A stretch of DNA of 54,211 nt from NCBI GenBank assembly GCA_027487845.1, contig JAIYCV010000050.1, forward strand, positions 1 to 54,211. The letters are read 5' to 3'. The notes under the pieces are model-generated. The model ran no database searches, was not told the DNA's origin, and saw only the letters and a program-made list of their open reading frames with translations. This stretch comes from Flammeovirgaceae bacterium. Its GTDB lineage: Bacteria > Bacteroidota > Bacteroidia > Cytophagales > Cyclobacteriaceae. Shown here piece by piece: positions 23,671 through 32,877 of the stretch. How positions within the stretch are numbered: the first letter of the stretch is position 1; the number at the start of each line of letters is the position of its first letter. The position numbers and the translations under genes are program-made.

Positions 23671-23717
23671 GCCTAATGCAAGTGGTCTTTGATCACCAGA
23701 AATAAGCAAGGATTTAA

Positions 23718-24383
23718 TCATACAATAAACGAGTGCTCTTTTGTAATCATCATTTGTTCATTGGTAATGGGATGAAAAAAGACGAGCTGATGGGCATGCA
23801 GCGCGATACAATCGGGTTGGTATTGTGCGTTCGAGCTATACAATAAGTCTCCGATGATCGGGCAGCCAATGTACGCAAGTTGAGCACGAATCTGGTGATA
23901 CTTGCCTGTATGTAATTCAATCGTCCAAAGAAATTGATTTTCCGCGAAAGTGGTAACTTCATAATTTAGAATTGCTTTTTCTGCATACTCTATTTCCTGA
24001 TCATAGATCACCGCCTTTTTCTTTTCCCTACGCAGCCAATTTTGGAGTTTGCCATTAGGTTGACTTGGTGCGTGACTTGTCAGTGCCTGGTAATACTTCT
24101 TTACTTTGCGCTCTGCAAATTGTTCGCTTAGGTTTTTTAATACCGATCGCTGTTTGGCAAATAGTATAACACCACTTACGGGGCGGTCCAGCCGATGAAT
24201 GTGTTGAGCATATACTTCATCGCCCTGAGGTAAAGAGTTTTTCAAATATTTTTTCACCTGCTGCAGAAGGTTTGGGTGTCCATTGCGATCGGGTTCTACC
24301 ATCAATCCAGGGGGTTTGTTAATCACAAGCACAAACTCGTCCTCAAACAAAATATGATCAGAAACTGAAATGATGAAAGACAT
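23718..24383 (-). CDS. RluA-family pseudouridine synthase
   Basis: RNA-modifying enzyme that isomerises uridine to pseudouridine. The catalytic motif HRLDRPVSGVILFAK (the usual form is HRLDR.TSG) contains the active-site Asp, and KPPGLMVEPD upstream plus the C-terminal RAQLAYIGCPIIGDLLY block are family hallmarks. At 221 aa it has no S4 domain and resembles the short RluA/TruC-type proteins, which target tRNA or rRNA loops. The exact target base cannot be told. It is a single-gene unit. Confidence 0.92.
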   Translation of the reverse strand: MSFIISVSDHILFEDEFVLVINKPPGLMVEPDRNGHPNLLQQVKKYLKNSLPQGDEVYAQHIHRLDRPVSGVILFAKQRSVLKNLSEQFAERKVKKYYQALTSHAPSQPNGKLQNWLRREKKKAVIYDQEIEYAEKAILNYEVTTFAENQFLWTIELHTGKYHQIRAQLAYIGCPIIGDLLYSSNAQYQPDCIALHAHQLVFFHPITNEQMMITKEHSFIV

Positions 24384-24615
24384 AACCTGAGTAGCACTGC
24401 AATGGCTAGCGCAATGATAGCGGTTAATCTTGTATTTCTCCAGGTTTAGGGATACCCAATTCTCGAATCCCGTATAGAATTTGCCGCCAACAAACTTTTT
24501 AAATATTTGTATAAAAAAGGCAATAAATAAAGTATTGCTATTAATTTTTATAGTTTTACTTTTTGTTCGATAAAATCAACCCATAATTTGTTATTACACT
24601 CGAAACCTTATTGTT

Positions 24616-25065
24616 ATGAAACGTTTCATTTTACTCTTCCTCGCACAACTTTTAAGCCTAGCTATTTTCGCACAGACCGAATCAGACGCCATTTTGGGAG
24701 TTTGGGAATCGGGTAGTGGCAAAGCGCGTGTGAAAATTGACAAAGCCGGAGAGAAATTTACTGGCCGAATTGTTTGGCTGAGGGAACCTAACAATGATGA
24801 AGGTAAGCCCAAGACAGACAAAAACAACCCCGATGAAAAGTTGCGTTCTACTCCGCTTTTGGGCTATCGCCTGTTGCGCGATTTTCAATACAAGGGGGAC
24901 AAAACGTGGGAAGAAGGTACTATTTATGATCCAGAAAATGGCAGTACGTACAGTTGCACCATTAAAATGACCGATGAAAATACGTTGGACGTGCGTGGAT
25001 TTATCGGTGTCTCCCTTTTCGGGCGCACCGATGTATGGAAGCGAGTACAATTAAAAAAGAAATAG
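24616..25065 (+). CDS. DUF2147 family exported protein
   Basis: A 149-aa protein with a signal peptide (FILLFLAQLLSLAIFAQ) and the DUF2147 pattern: ILGVWESGSGKARVKI near the mature N-terminus, TGRIVWLREPN, then LLGYRLLRDFQY, WEEGTIYDPENG.TYSC and a closing RGFIGVSLFGRT.VW. It is a periplasmic or secreted beta-rich protein of unknown function. The next gene begins 1 nt after its stop, so the two are co-translated. Confidence 0.9.
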   Translation: MKRFILLFLAQLLSLAIFAQTESDAILGVWESGSGKARVKIDKAGEKFTGRIVWLREPNNDEGKPKTDKNNPDEKLRSTPLLGYRLLRDFQYKGDKTWEEGTIYDPENGSTYSCTIKMTDENTLDVRGFIGVSLFGRTDVWKRVQLKKK

Positions 25066-25066
25066 C

Positions 25067-26116
25067 ATGAAGAAGTTTCTTGTCATTCTTTTCGCTTTTT
25101 TTTACTCCTTTTGTTTTTCACAGGAAACTGATACAACTGCTGTCGAGGATTTTAGTATGTATGGCGAAGCAGAACTGGCTGGGGGAGGCAAGCGCTTTTG
25201 TACTTCGAAAGTTTTTGATCTGAGCCCGAACAAACTAATCTCCATTGGCTACGACTATCAAAGTTCTTACAAATTGAATCTGGGAGCCATCGGATCAAAC
25301 GCTGGCCAAGAAATCACAACAAGTAATAATTATGGTCTTCGGGTTGCTGCAAATGTGCCAGTTATTTCAAAAACAAATGTTCTTTTGAATATTGGAGCTA
25401 CCTACTGGGATAATTTTTATTCCTTCGATAAAGAAGCAGCAATCAACCCTCTAGCTCTTTCGCTGCAAAAATATGGGCTTCGCACGATGGGTCTAAATTT
25501 CACGCTGTTCAAACCATTGAATGAAAAATCTTTTTTCATACTCAACGGGTCAGGCGATCTTAATGGAAATTATTCTTTTAATGATTTTCAATCACTTAGT
25601 TACACAAAGATTTCGGCCACTGGAATTTATGGTTGGAAAAAGCACGATCGGCTTATGTATGGATTTGGAATTGCGCGCTCGTATCGAGTAGGTGAGGCTA
25701 ACTATTTTCCAGTTTTCCTTTACAACTACACATTCAAAAATAGAAAATGGGGAGTGGAAACACTGTTTCCCGCCAAAGCCGTGTTGCGAAGAACATTCAA
25801 TTCAAGAACGTTGGCCTTTTTTGGATATGAGTTAGAAGGTAATAGTTACTTGATAAGAAACAGAGGTAATGAGTTTGCTCCAGGAATAGACAATCTGGAA
25901 CTAAGACGAGGTGAACTGAGAGTGCGGTGTGTATTTGAACGATCTATTAAAGATTTTTTATGGGTCTCAATTCAAGCAGGCTGGCGGTACAATTATCGCT
26001 TTAATGTGGATGAGAAAGAATTTTTCCGTGGCTTTGGTGATGATCCTTATTTGGCAACTAACAAGTTGACGAATCCGCTCTTCGTGAACTTTTCGATAAA
26101 CTTAGTAAGTCCATAA
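25067..26116 (+). CDS. predicted outer-membrane beta-barrel protein (DUF6268-like)
   Basis: A 349-aa protein with a signal peptide (FLVILFAFFYSFCFSQ) and many alternating amphipathic strands ending LFVNFSINLVSP, typical of outer-membrane barrels. Sequence features such as GLRVAANVPVISKTNVLLNIG and YELEGNSYLIRN suggest the DUF6268 group. It is tightly coupled to the DUF2147 gene (1-nt gap). The function is unknown; it may be a pore or assembly partner of the DUF2147 protein. Confidence 0.7.
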   Translation: MKKFLVILFAFFYSFCFSQETDTTAVEDFSMYGEAELAGGGKRFCTSKVFDLSPNKLISIGYDYQSSYKLNLGAIGSNAGQEITTSNNYGLRVAANVPVISKTNVLLNIGATYWDNFYSFDKEAAINPLALSLQKYGLRTMGLNFTLFKPLNEKSFFILNGSGDLNGNYSFNDFQSLSYTKISATGIYGWKKHDRLMYGFGIARSYRVGEANYFPVFLYNYTFKNRKWGVETLFPAKAVLRRTFNSRTLAFFGYELEGNSYLIRNRGNEFAPGIDNLELRRGELRVRCVFERSIKDFLWVSIQAGWRYNYRFNVDEKEFFRGFGDDPYLATNKLTNPLFVNFSINLVSP

Positions 26117-26169
26117 AAAGCATGTTCGGTTGTAAGAATCTATAAGCAAATTCTGTAGTTCCAAATTCA

Positions 26170-27291
26170 ATGAAGAGAATACTTGTTTTTGTATTGACCG
26201 CTATTGCGTTTTCATGTCAGAAAGACGATTCCAATACACCTCAAGTTAATCCGCCACCTGCTATTAACTGGCCTTCGGATAATACTAGGATCGTAAAATC
26301 GGGCTTGAACTTTCCTTGGGAAATTTTATGGGGAAAAGATGATTTTATTTGGCTCACGGAGAGGAACGGCAAAATAAGTAAGATTGACCCTTTAACAGGA
26401 AACACAATTTTTACCCATTCCATTCCAGAGGTAGTATCCACGGGAGAGGGCGGATTGTTGGGTTTGGTTCAACATCCTGATTTTCTAACAAATGGACTTT
26501 TCTACGTTGTTTATAACTACAACAAGAATGCTATTTATACGGAAAAAGTAGTTCGATTTACTTTCAAGAACAATGAGGTTTCAAATGCCGTGGTTATTCT
26601 CGATGATATTCCTGCAGCCAATATTCACAATGGTTCTAGATTGCTCATATCAAGTGAGACATCACCTAAACTGTTCATCACCACGGGGGATGCCAACAGG
26701 ACTTCGTTGCCACAGAATACTGGGTCATTAGCGGGAAAAATTCTGAGGCTTAATTTAGATGGAACCATTCCTAGCGACAATCCAATCGCAGGAAATCCGT
26801 ATTGGAGTTTTGGCCATCGAAATCCACAAGGGTTGGTAATGGCAAACAACACGCTTTACATTTCTGACCATGGCCCCAACGTAGAAGATGAAGTAAACAT
26901 CATAGAGAGAGGAACCAACTATGGTTGGCCCAATGTAAATGGTCCTTGTAATGAACCTTCAGAATCTACCTTTTGTAGCGCAAATAATGTACGAACTCCA
27001 ATTTGGTCGACAGGTTCAGGCACTTTAGCCACCTGTGGCATCGACTTTTACACTGCCGATTTGATGCCTCAATGGAAGAACTCGCTGCTACTAACAACCT
27101 TAAAAGATGCCACTTTGTATCAATTGCAACTGAGTGCGGATGGTAAAACGGTTACCTCGACAAAATCTTTCTTCAGAGGCGTGTGGGGAAGACTTAGGGA
27201 TGTCTGCATTTCACCTGCGGGGCGTGTTTATGTTTGCACAAGTAATGGAGGTAACAGTGATCGCATCATCGAGATTCAAAAATCTGAGTAA
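26170..27291 (+). CDS. PQQ-dependent sugar dehydrogenase-like lipoprotein
   Basis: A 373-aa six-bladed beta-propeller of the soluble glucose/sorbosone dehydrogenase group, preceded by a lipoprotein signal (LTAIAFSC, lipidated Cys16). Characteristic blocks are NFPWEILWGKDDFIWLTERN, GEGGLLGLVQHPDF, FGHRNPQGL and SDHGPNVEDEVNIIERGTNY, which correspond to PQQ and Ca2+ contact regions. It would oxidise sugars or polyols at the periplasmic face. No PQQ-biosynthesis genes are in the window, so cofactor is made elsewhere or scavenged. Confidence 0.88.
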   Translation: MKRILVFVLTAIAFSCQKDDSNTPQVNPPPAINWPSDNTRIVKSGLNFPWEILWGKDDFIWLTERNGKISKIDPLTGNTIFTHSIPEVVSTGEGGLLGLVQHPDFLTNGLFYVVYNYNKNAIYTEKVVRFTFKNNEVSNAVVILDDIPAANIHNGSRLLISSETSPKLFITTGDANRTSLPQNTGSLAGKILRLNLDGTIPSDNPIAGNPYWSFGHRNPQGLVMANNTLYISDHGPNVEDEVNIIERGTNYGWPNVNGPCNEPSESTFCSANNVRTPIWSTGSGTLATCGIDFYTADLMPQWKNSLLLTTLKDATLYQLQLSADGKTVTSTKSFFRGVWGRLRDVCISPAGRVYVCTSNGGNSDRIIEIQKSE

Positions 27292-27296
27292 CTATC

Positions 27297-27365
27297 CCTC
27301 GCGCATTGTCTTGCGCAAGTTTACCGGTTGACGATGCTCAAGTCCCTACGGCATTGGGCAACTTT
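27297..27365. repeat. GC-richer intergenic element similar to the 1153-1276 spacer
   Basis: Includes CGCGCATTGTCTTGCGC, an inverted repeat (GCGCA...TGCGC), and ATGCTCAAGTCCCTACGGCA, which aligns with ATGCCGCTCAATCCCTGCCG in the first GC-rich spacer. It lies between the PQQ gene and the ABC permease gene. It looks like a degenerate copy of a dispersed intergenic repeat; this is a judgement by eye. Confidence 0.35.
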
Positions 27366-27436
27366 GTCAAAAAATGTAACTATTTTAAACTATTTGAGTA
27401 TACCCCTCATCGGTAGTGTACTTTACCCTCAATTCT

Positions 27437-29848
27437 ATGCTTAAAAATCTACTCGTTGTTTCGCTTCGCTCCATCCGTAAGGATAAAGCCTATAGCTTCC
27501 TTAATATTTTAGGCCTCACCATTGGCATTACGTGCAGCCTGTTCTTGATAATGTACATATTGGACGAATTGAGTTTCGACCGCTACCACAAAAACGCAAA
27601 TTCTATCTATCGAATCGTATCCAATATCAAGGAACCTGACAATGCTTTTACGTGGGCAGTCGCTCAAGAGCCAATGGCTGTTGAACTGCGCGACAATTAC
27701 CCAGAAGTGATAAATGCAGTGCGCTTTAATGGTACTGGAAAAACGCTTTATAAGCATGGTGACAAAGAATTTAACGAAACTGATTTTTATACTGCCGATT
27801 CTACGGTATTTGATATGTTTAGCTATGCATTTATGGCTGGCGATGAGCGTACTGCGTTAGATAATCCATTTTCTATTGTACTTACAAAAAAAATTGCAGA
27901 GAAGTATTTTAATGAAGTTACCGCTGCGCTCGGTCAATCGCTTCAAACAGTGAACAATGAAGGAAAGACAGAAGATTTCAAAGTTACCGGTATCATAGAA
28001 GATGTTCCGTTGAACTCTCACTTCCGTTTCGATGCGCTGATTTCAAGTAATACGTATCCAACCCGTCAGGTAAATTGGGGTGGTTTCGGAGTATTCACGT
28101 ACATTCAGTTGCCAGAAGGTTATGAACTTGCAAAAATGTATAAGAGTTTGGAAAAAATCGTGAAGGAAAAAGTGAACCCGATCTTTGAGCAATATGGAAT
28201 TTCGGTTAAGTATGAACTTCAGAAAATAACAGATATACACTTGTATTCAAAAATCCAAGATGAGGCAGAGGCTGGAGGTGATATTTCGTACATCTATATT
28301 TTTACCGCTGTAGCCGCTTTTATGCTCATCATTGCATGTATCAACTATATGAACCTGGCCACCGCCCGCTCCACCAATCGATCGAAAGAAGTTGGGTTGC
28401 GCAAAGTAATGGGTTCATCCCGCGGTAAGCTAGTGCTGCAGTTTGTTACAGAATCAATCGTAATCGCATCTGTTTCGCTTGTGCTTAGTTTTATTCTTAT
28501 CTACTTGCTTCTTCCAGCTTTTAATACGCTCGCCAATAAACAACTTCCTTATTCGTATATTCTTAGGCTACCTGTGTTATTGAGCTTGTTGGGCATGATA
28601 CTCTTTATTGGAATTGTCGGGGGCAGTTATCCTGCGTTCTATCTTTCTAGCTTCAATCCGGTGCAAGTGCTGAAAGGAAAAATTGCTTCCAAAGGCGGGA
28701 ATGCCCTTTTCAGAAAAGGCTTGGTGGTATTGCAATTTGGCATCTCTATTTTTATGCTCATTTCCACTTTGGTAGTCTTTGATCAACTGCAATATATGCG
28801 CACGAAAGACCTAGGCTTTACAAAAGAACGTGTTGTTAGATTAAACTTGACCGAGCGCGAAATGCGAAAAAGAGCTGACGTAATTGTAAATGGGCTGAAA
28901 CAAAACAGCGAGGTGGTGGCGGTAGGTATGGCCAACGCATCGCCAGGAGAGGGCATCAGCAAAAACCTGTTGAAGGTGGAAGAGAACGATGGTAAGTTCA
29001 GCGATCGCGGGATTGATTTGTACACGGCTGATTTTGATTTTGTGAAAACCTTGGGTATGACCATCGTAACGGGACGAGATTTTTCGCGTGACATAATCTC
29101 GGATACCACTTCTGCAGTACTTGTTAACGAAGCCATGGTTGCACGGATGGGATGGAAAGAACCGTTGGGAAAGAAATTTCGATTTCAGACGGGGGACCCC
29201 AAGAATCCTACGCAAGACAAACAAGTAGTGGGCGTGGTGAAAGACTATCATCAGAATTCATTGTACGATGCGATTGAACCTTTGTTGATCATTTTTGACA
29301 AACGGAATAACTATGTGTTTGTGCGCACCGATCAGGGCGATCCGAAACAAACTCTGGCCGCAATTGAAAAAACATGGAAACAGGTTTTTCCGTCTTTCCC
29401 TTTTGAATATGTTTTTCTTGACCAAGATTTTAATTCTCAATACAAAGCCGATGAAAAGCGGAGTCAAATATTCACCGTATTTTCTGGCCTAACTATTTTT
29501 ATAGCCTGCTTGGGCTTGCTGGGTTTGGCCGCATTTTCTACCCAGCAGCGGTCAAAAGAAATAGGTATTCGCAAAGTAATTGGTGCGCAGGTTCAAAGCC
29601 TTTTCTATTTGGTATCGAAAGAATTCTTCCTGCTCGTAACTATTGGTATTGTGTTGGCGTTTCCCGTGGCATGGTATTTTACGAATAGCTGGTTGAGTAA
29701 CTTTGCGTACCGCATAGAGATAATGGCAGAGTGGCCAACCTTTATTGCTTCTGCTTTATTGGCACTAATAATCACACTGCTTACGGTCGGGTTTCATGTA
29801 ATTAGAGCGGCTACTGCAAATCCTGTGAAGACCTTACGGGATGAATAG
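27437..29848 (+). CDS. MacB/FtsX-type ABC transporter permease
   Basis: An 803-aa permease with duplicated FtsX/MacB_PCD modules. An N-terminal helix (NILGLTIGITCSLFLIMYILDE) is followed by a large periplasmic domain, then three helices with the RSKEVGLRKVMGSSR motif, a second periplasmic domain, and three C-terminal helices with RSKEIGIRKVIGAQ. Duplicated 'RSKEIGLRKV.GA' motifs mark the family, which commonly exports peptides, lipids or antibiotics in Bacteroidota. No ATPase subunit gene is adjacent, so it must pair with one encoded elsewhere. The frame opens at a GTG at 27416, but the ATG at 27437 is preferred. Confidence 0.9.
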   Translation: MLKNLLVVSLRSIRKDKAYSFLNILGLTIGITCSLFLIMYILDELSFDRYHKNANSIYRIVSNIKEPDNAFTWAVAQEPMAVELRDNYPEVINAVRFNGTGKTLYKHGDKEFNETDFYTADSTVFDMFSYAFMAGDERTALDNPFSIVLTKKIAEKYFNEVTAALGQSLQTVNNEGKTEDFKVTGIIEDVPLNSHFRFDALISSNTYPTRQVNWGGFGVFTYIQLPEGYELAKMYKSLEKIVKEKVNPIFEQYGISVKYELQKITDIHLYSKIQDEAEAGGDISYIYIFTAVAAFMLIIACINYMNLATARSTNRSKEVGLRKVMGSSRGKLVLQFVTESIVIASVSLVLSFILIYLLLPAFNTLANKQLPYSYILRLPVLLSLLGMILFIGIVGGSYPAFYLSSFNPVQVLKGKIASKGGNALFRKGLVVLQFGISIFMLISTLVVFDQLQYMRTKDLGFTKERVVRLNLTEREMRKRADVIVNGLKQNSEVVAVGMANASPGEGISKNLLKVEENDGKFSDRGIDLYTADFDFVKTLGMTIVTGRDFSRDIISDTTSAVLVNEAMVARMGWKEPLGKKFRFQTGDPKNPTQDKQVVGVVKDYHQNSLYDAIEPLLIIFDKRNNYVFVRTDQGDPKQTLAAIEKTWKQVFPSFPFEYVFLDQDFNSQYKADEKRSQIFTVFSGLTIFIACLGLLGLAAFSTQQRSKEIGIRKVIGAQVQSLFYLVSKEFFLLVTIGIVLAFPVAWYFTNSWLSNFAYRIEIMAEWPTFIASALLALIITLLTVGFHVIRAATANPVKTLRDE

Positions 29849-29870
29849 CAGGTCAGCAAAAATTGCAGCA

Positions 29871-31049
29871 TTAAAAGAGTGTGGAAACGCCTTTGATTCC
29901 CACGTAAGCCATGACGATCACTACTATCCAACCCAGTATTGAAAGCCAAATAGGATGATGATAGTCGTGTAGCAATTCCTTTTTGAAGACCGAGCATAAA
30001 ACGATGGCCAATGCAAATGGAAGCACCAATCCATTTATCGCTCCCGCTGCTATCAGCACTTTTACTGGCTGACCGACCATTAGGAAAGTGGTAGTTGATA
30101 GAACGATAAACAGTGTGATCCAATACCGAAAATAGTTTGCGACCAACGGATGAAGAGATTTTGCAAATGATAACGATGTGAACGCTGAGCCGACTACAGA
30201 TGTAATGGCTGCGCTCCACAATACAAGTCCAAAAATTTTGTATCCTATTTCGCCAGCTGCGTTTTTGAATACAACGGCAGCTGGATTTTCGTTACCAAGG
30301 GCTATTCCCTTCCACACAACTCCTAATACCGCCAGAAACAAAATACTGCGCATTAACGAAGCGATTAAGATAGCTGATATCGAACTGTTAGAGATTTGTT
30401 TAAGATGTTCCTTTCCAGTAACTCCGCCTTCCAGCAAACGATGGGCTCCAGAGAAACTAATATAGCCGCCTACTGTTCCACCTACTATCGTTAGAATAAT
30501 AAGTTCGTTAATTTGATCAGGAACTATTGTTTTTACGATTGCTTCTGTCATTGGAGGATTTGCTTGAAACGCAACGTAGAGTGTAAGTGCGATCATAACC
30601 AAGCCAAGAACTTTGGCGAAAGTATCCAACGCTTTTCCTAGCTCCTGAGACAAAAAAATAAGTACTGCCACTAAACAACTAACAACCGCCCCGGTTTGTA
30701 CACTCCATCCAAAAAGTACTTGAAAACCGAGACCCGCCCCAGCGATGTTGCCAATGTTGAAGGCAAAGCCGCCAAACAAAATCAATAGTGTTAAAAAATG
30801 CCCCGCTCCAGGAAGCACTATGTTGGCAAGATCTTGCGCATACATTTTACTTTGGGTGATCAGACGCCAAATGTTAAGCTGAACTCCTATGTCCAGTAAA
30901 ACGGAGACCAAAATCACAAACCCGAAGCTGGCCTTTAATTGCTCGGTGAATCGCGTAGTTTGGGTAATAAATCCCGGACCAATCGCAGAAGTTGCCATTA
31001 AGAAAGCTGCACCTACAAGCGGACCTTTAAATAATGATTTTATTTTCAT
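29871..31049 (-). CDS. NRAMP-fold transporter lacking canonical metal ligands
   Basis: A 392-aa membrane protein with about 11 helices in the NRAMP arrangement. Where NRAMP metal transporters have DPGN in TM1, this reads AIGPGFIT, and where TM6 has MPH, it reads TVGGYISF. The Asp, Asn and Met that bind metal are therefore absent. It starts 3 nt after pxpA and closes the 5-oxoprolinase operon, matching the Bacillus ycsF-ycsG neighbourhood. It is therefore more likely to move 5-oxoproline or a related organic acid or amino acid than a metal. Substrate assignment is inference. Confidence 0.85.
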   Translation of the reverse strand: MKIKSLFKGPLVGAAFLMATSAIGPGFITQTTRFTEQLKASFGFVILVSVLLDIGVQLNIWRLITQSKMYAQDLANIVLPGAGHFLTLLILFGGFAFNIGNIAGAGLGFQVLFGWSVQTGAVVSCLVAVLIFLSQELGKALDTFAKVLGLVMIALTLYVAFQANPPMTEAIVKTIVPDQINELIILTIVGGTVGGYISFSGAHRLLEGGVTGKEHLKQISNSSISAILIASLMRSILFLAVLGVVWKGIALGNENPAAVVFKNAAGEIGYKIFGLVLWSAAITSVVGSAFTSLSFAKSLHPLVANYFRYWITLFIVLSTTTFLMVGQPVKVLIAAGAINGLVLPFALAIVLCSVFKKELLHDYHHPIWLSILGWIVVIVMAYVGIKGVSTLF

Positions 31050-31052
31050 TGC

Positions 31053-31832
31053 CTAGAATAACATAAGTATTGAGACATAAATAGCAAGACACGGAATGGT
31101 TTTCACGAATATATTTTCTTGCCTTAACGATGTATAAATGAGTTTGGCAAATGCTACCGCATGGATACCATCGCCATGCAAACAAATCGTATCGGCTTTG
31201 ATGTCAATATAGTTGCCTGATACAGTTCTTACTTTTTGCTTTTGGATAAACGATAACACTTGACTTTTGGCATCAACCTCATTTTTAATAAGTGCAGTTG
31301 GGTTTGCACGTGGCGTAAGTGTGCCGTCTTCTTGGTACGTTCTGTCCGCAAATACTTCGTGGGCAATTCTTAAGCCCAGCTTTTTCCCTTCACTTAACAT
31401 TACGCTTTCGGAGAGACCATATAATATCAAAGATCCATCAACGTTACGAATTGCCGTTCCGATTGCTTTCGCTAATTCTGGATCTTTAGCTGCCATATTA
31501 TACAATGCCCCATGAGGCTTTACATGATGTAATTTTGCCCCCTGCTGAACGGCAATGTGTTGTAACGCATAAAGTTGATCGGTTACAATTTTTATGATTT
31601 CGTCTGGCTCAAGGTACATGTTGGTTCGGCCAAAATTCTTTCGATCGGGAAAGGAGGGATGAGCGCCAACTTCAACGTTATAGTTCAAGCATAGGTCAAT
31701 TGTCTTTTTCATTAAATCTTTATCACCCGCATGATACCCGCAGGCGATATTGGCGGAAGTGATGAAGGGCATAAGCTCGACTTCGTTGCCAACACCTTCG
31801 GCCATATCGCAATTAATGTCAATAAAGTTCAT
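31053..31832 (-). CDS. pxpA: 5-oxoprolinase subunit A (LamB/YcsF family)
   Basis: Subunit of the ATP-dependent bacterial 5-oxoprolinase that converts 5-oxo-L-proline to glutamate. The start is IDINCDMAEGVGNE, followed by SANIACGYHAGD, VGAHPSFPD and VKPHGALYN, all hallmarks of PxpA/YcsF. At 259 aa it is a standard length. The frame extends 11 codons further upstream, but family members begin close to 'DINCDMGE', so the ATG at 31832 is used. It follows pxpC with a 76-nt gap and precedes the transporter by 3 nt. Confidence 0.93.
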   Translation of the reverse strand: MNFIDINCDMAEGVGNEVELMPFITSANIACGYHAGDKDLMKKTIDLCLNYNVEVGAHPSFPDRKNFGRTNMYLEPDEIIKIVTDQLYALQHIAVQQGAKLHHVKPHGALYNMAAKDPELAKAIGTAIRNVDGSLILYGLSESVMLSEGKKLGLRIAHEVFADRTYQEDGTLTPRANPTALIKNEVDAKSQVLSFIQKQKVRTVSGNYIDIKADTICLHGDGIHAVAFAKLIYTSLRQENIFVKTIPCLAIYVSILMLF

Positions 31833-31908
31833 ATCCTGAATTTTATTTTTATGCCAAGTCTCCAATGCCTCGTTTTATCATAGCCAAAAGGCAAGATTTT
31901 TTTTCTCG

Positions 31909-32877
31909 CTAATTGCGCATTCTAAGTAAGCAACTTTTCCTTATTTCTTCTAGTTGAGTCTGCCTTTCCACCAAAAGCTTTTCCGCTTCATGTAGTGTAA
32001 TGAACTTGAATATGAATTGATCAGTTGGATTTAGCTGTGCTAACTTTGGCAAATCAGCTTTTACAACAGACGCAATTCGTGGGTAACCGCCCGTGGTCTG
32101 GTGATCTGCCATCAGTATAATTAAATTGCCTTCAGGCAACAGTTGAATCGTTCCAACATCTACTGCTGAAGAAACTAAGTTGATCGGTTTATCTAGTTTC
32201 ATAGGACTGCTGGAAAGTCTAAAGCCCATTCGATTGCTAGTATTGCTGATGGTGAATTCAGTTGAAGCGAAGGCTGTTCTTGATGGTTGAGAAAGCAGAT
32301 TTGATTCAATACTCTCTATGCATCGAATTTCGTTTGCTGGTGTATAAACCTTTTCTAATTCAGATGAGGCAATTCCCCAATTAAACGCATTACTATCTTT
32401 AGCATTGGAAAGTCGGCTTGTTTCAATCACAGCTCCTTTTTTTATCACTTGACCGAAATGCCCTCCTGCTTGAACTCCTAAATGGGTACTGAAACTTCCT
32501 AACCACGATGCTGATTTCCAACCACCGGTTACCGAAACATAGGCGCGACCTCCATTTCTCCTTACATTCAATTTAAGTATGGAATTTTTTGAAACTACGA
32601 TAGGTTTCCATGAAGATATCGGTGTATCATTTACAGAGACATCAAACCCTTTACCCGTAACGCTAATTAATTCAGTGTTGCGAACCAAAATTTCACAAGA
32701 AGGAAAATACATTTCAAGAACTGACTCTTGCTCTGCGTTGCCTACTAAATAATTTGCAACCTTCATGGCGAACGTATCCATAGCTCCGCCAGAACCGACA
32801 CCCACATTTCGAAATCCAATTCGTTCGGAACCGACTAATGTTGAGAGCAATCCCAGTTTAAGTATTTCAATACTCAT
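31909..32877 (-). CDS. pxpC: 5-oxoprolinase subunit C (biotin-dependent carboxyltransferase/KipA family)
   Basis: A 322-aa member of the KipA/AHS2 family, the C subunit of 5-oxoprolinase. Visible signatures are GVGSGGAMDTFAMKVANYLVGN near residue 25-47, VTGGW and the C-terminal ILMADHQTTGGYPRIASV. It overlaps pxpB by 11 nt, so translation is coupled, as expected for subunits of one complex. The KipA name in Bacillus refers to antagonism of the kinase inhibitor KipI, but with all three subunits present the oxoprolinase role is favoured. Confidence 0.93.
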   Translation of the reverse strand: MSIEILKLGLLSTLVGSERIGFRNVGVGSGGAMDTFAMKVANYLVGNAEQESVLEMYFPSCEILVRNTELISVTGKGFDVSVNDTPISSWKPIVVSKNSILKLNVRRNGGRAYVSVTGGWKSASWLGSFSTHLGVQAGGHFGQVIKKGAVIETSRLSNAKDSNAFNWGIASSELEKVYTPANEIRCIESIESNLLSQPSRTAFASTEFTISNTSNRMGFRLSSSPMKLDKPINLVSSAVDVGTIQLLPEGNLIILMADHQTTGGYPRIASVVKADLPKLAQLNPTDQFIFKFITLHEAEKLLVERQTQLEEIRKSCLLRMRN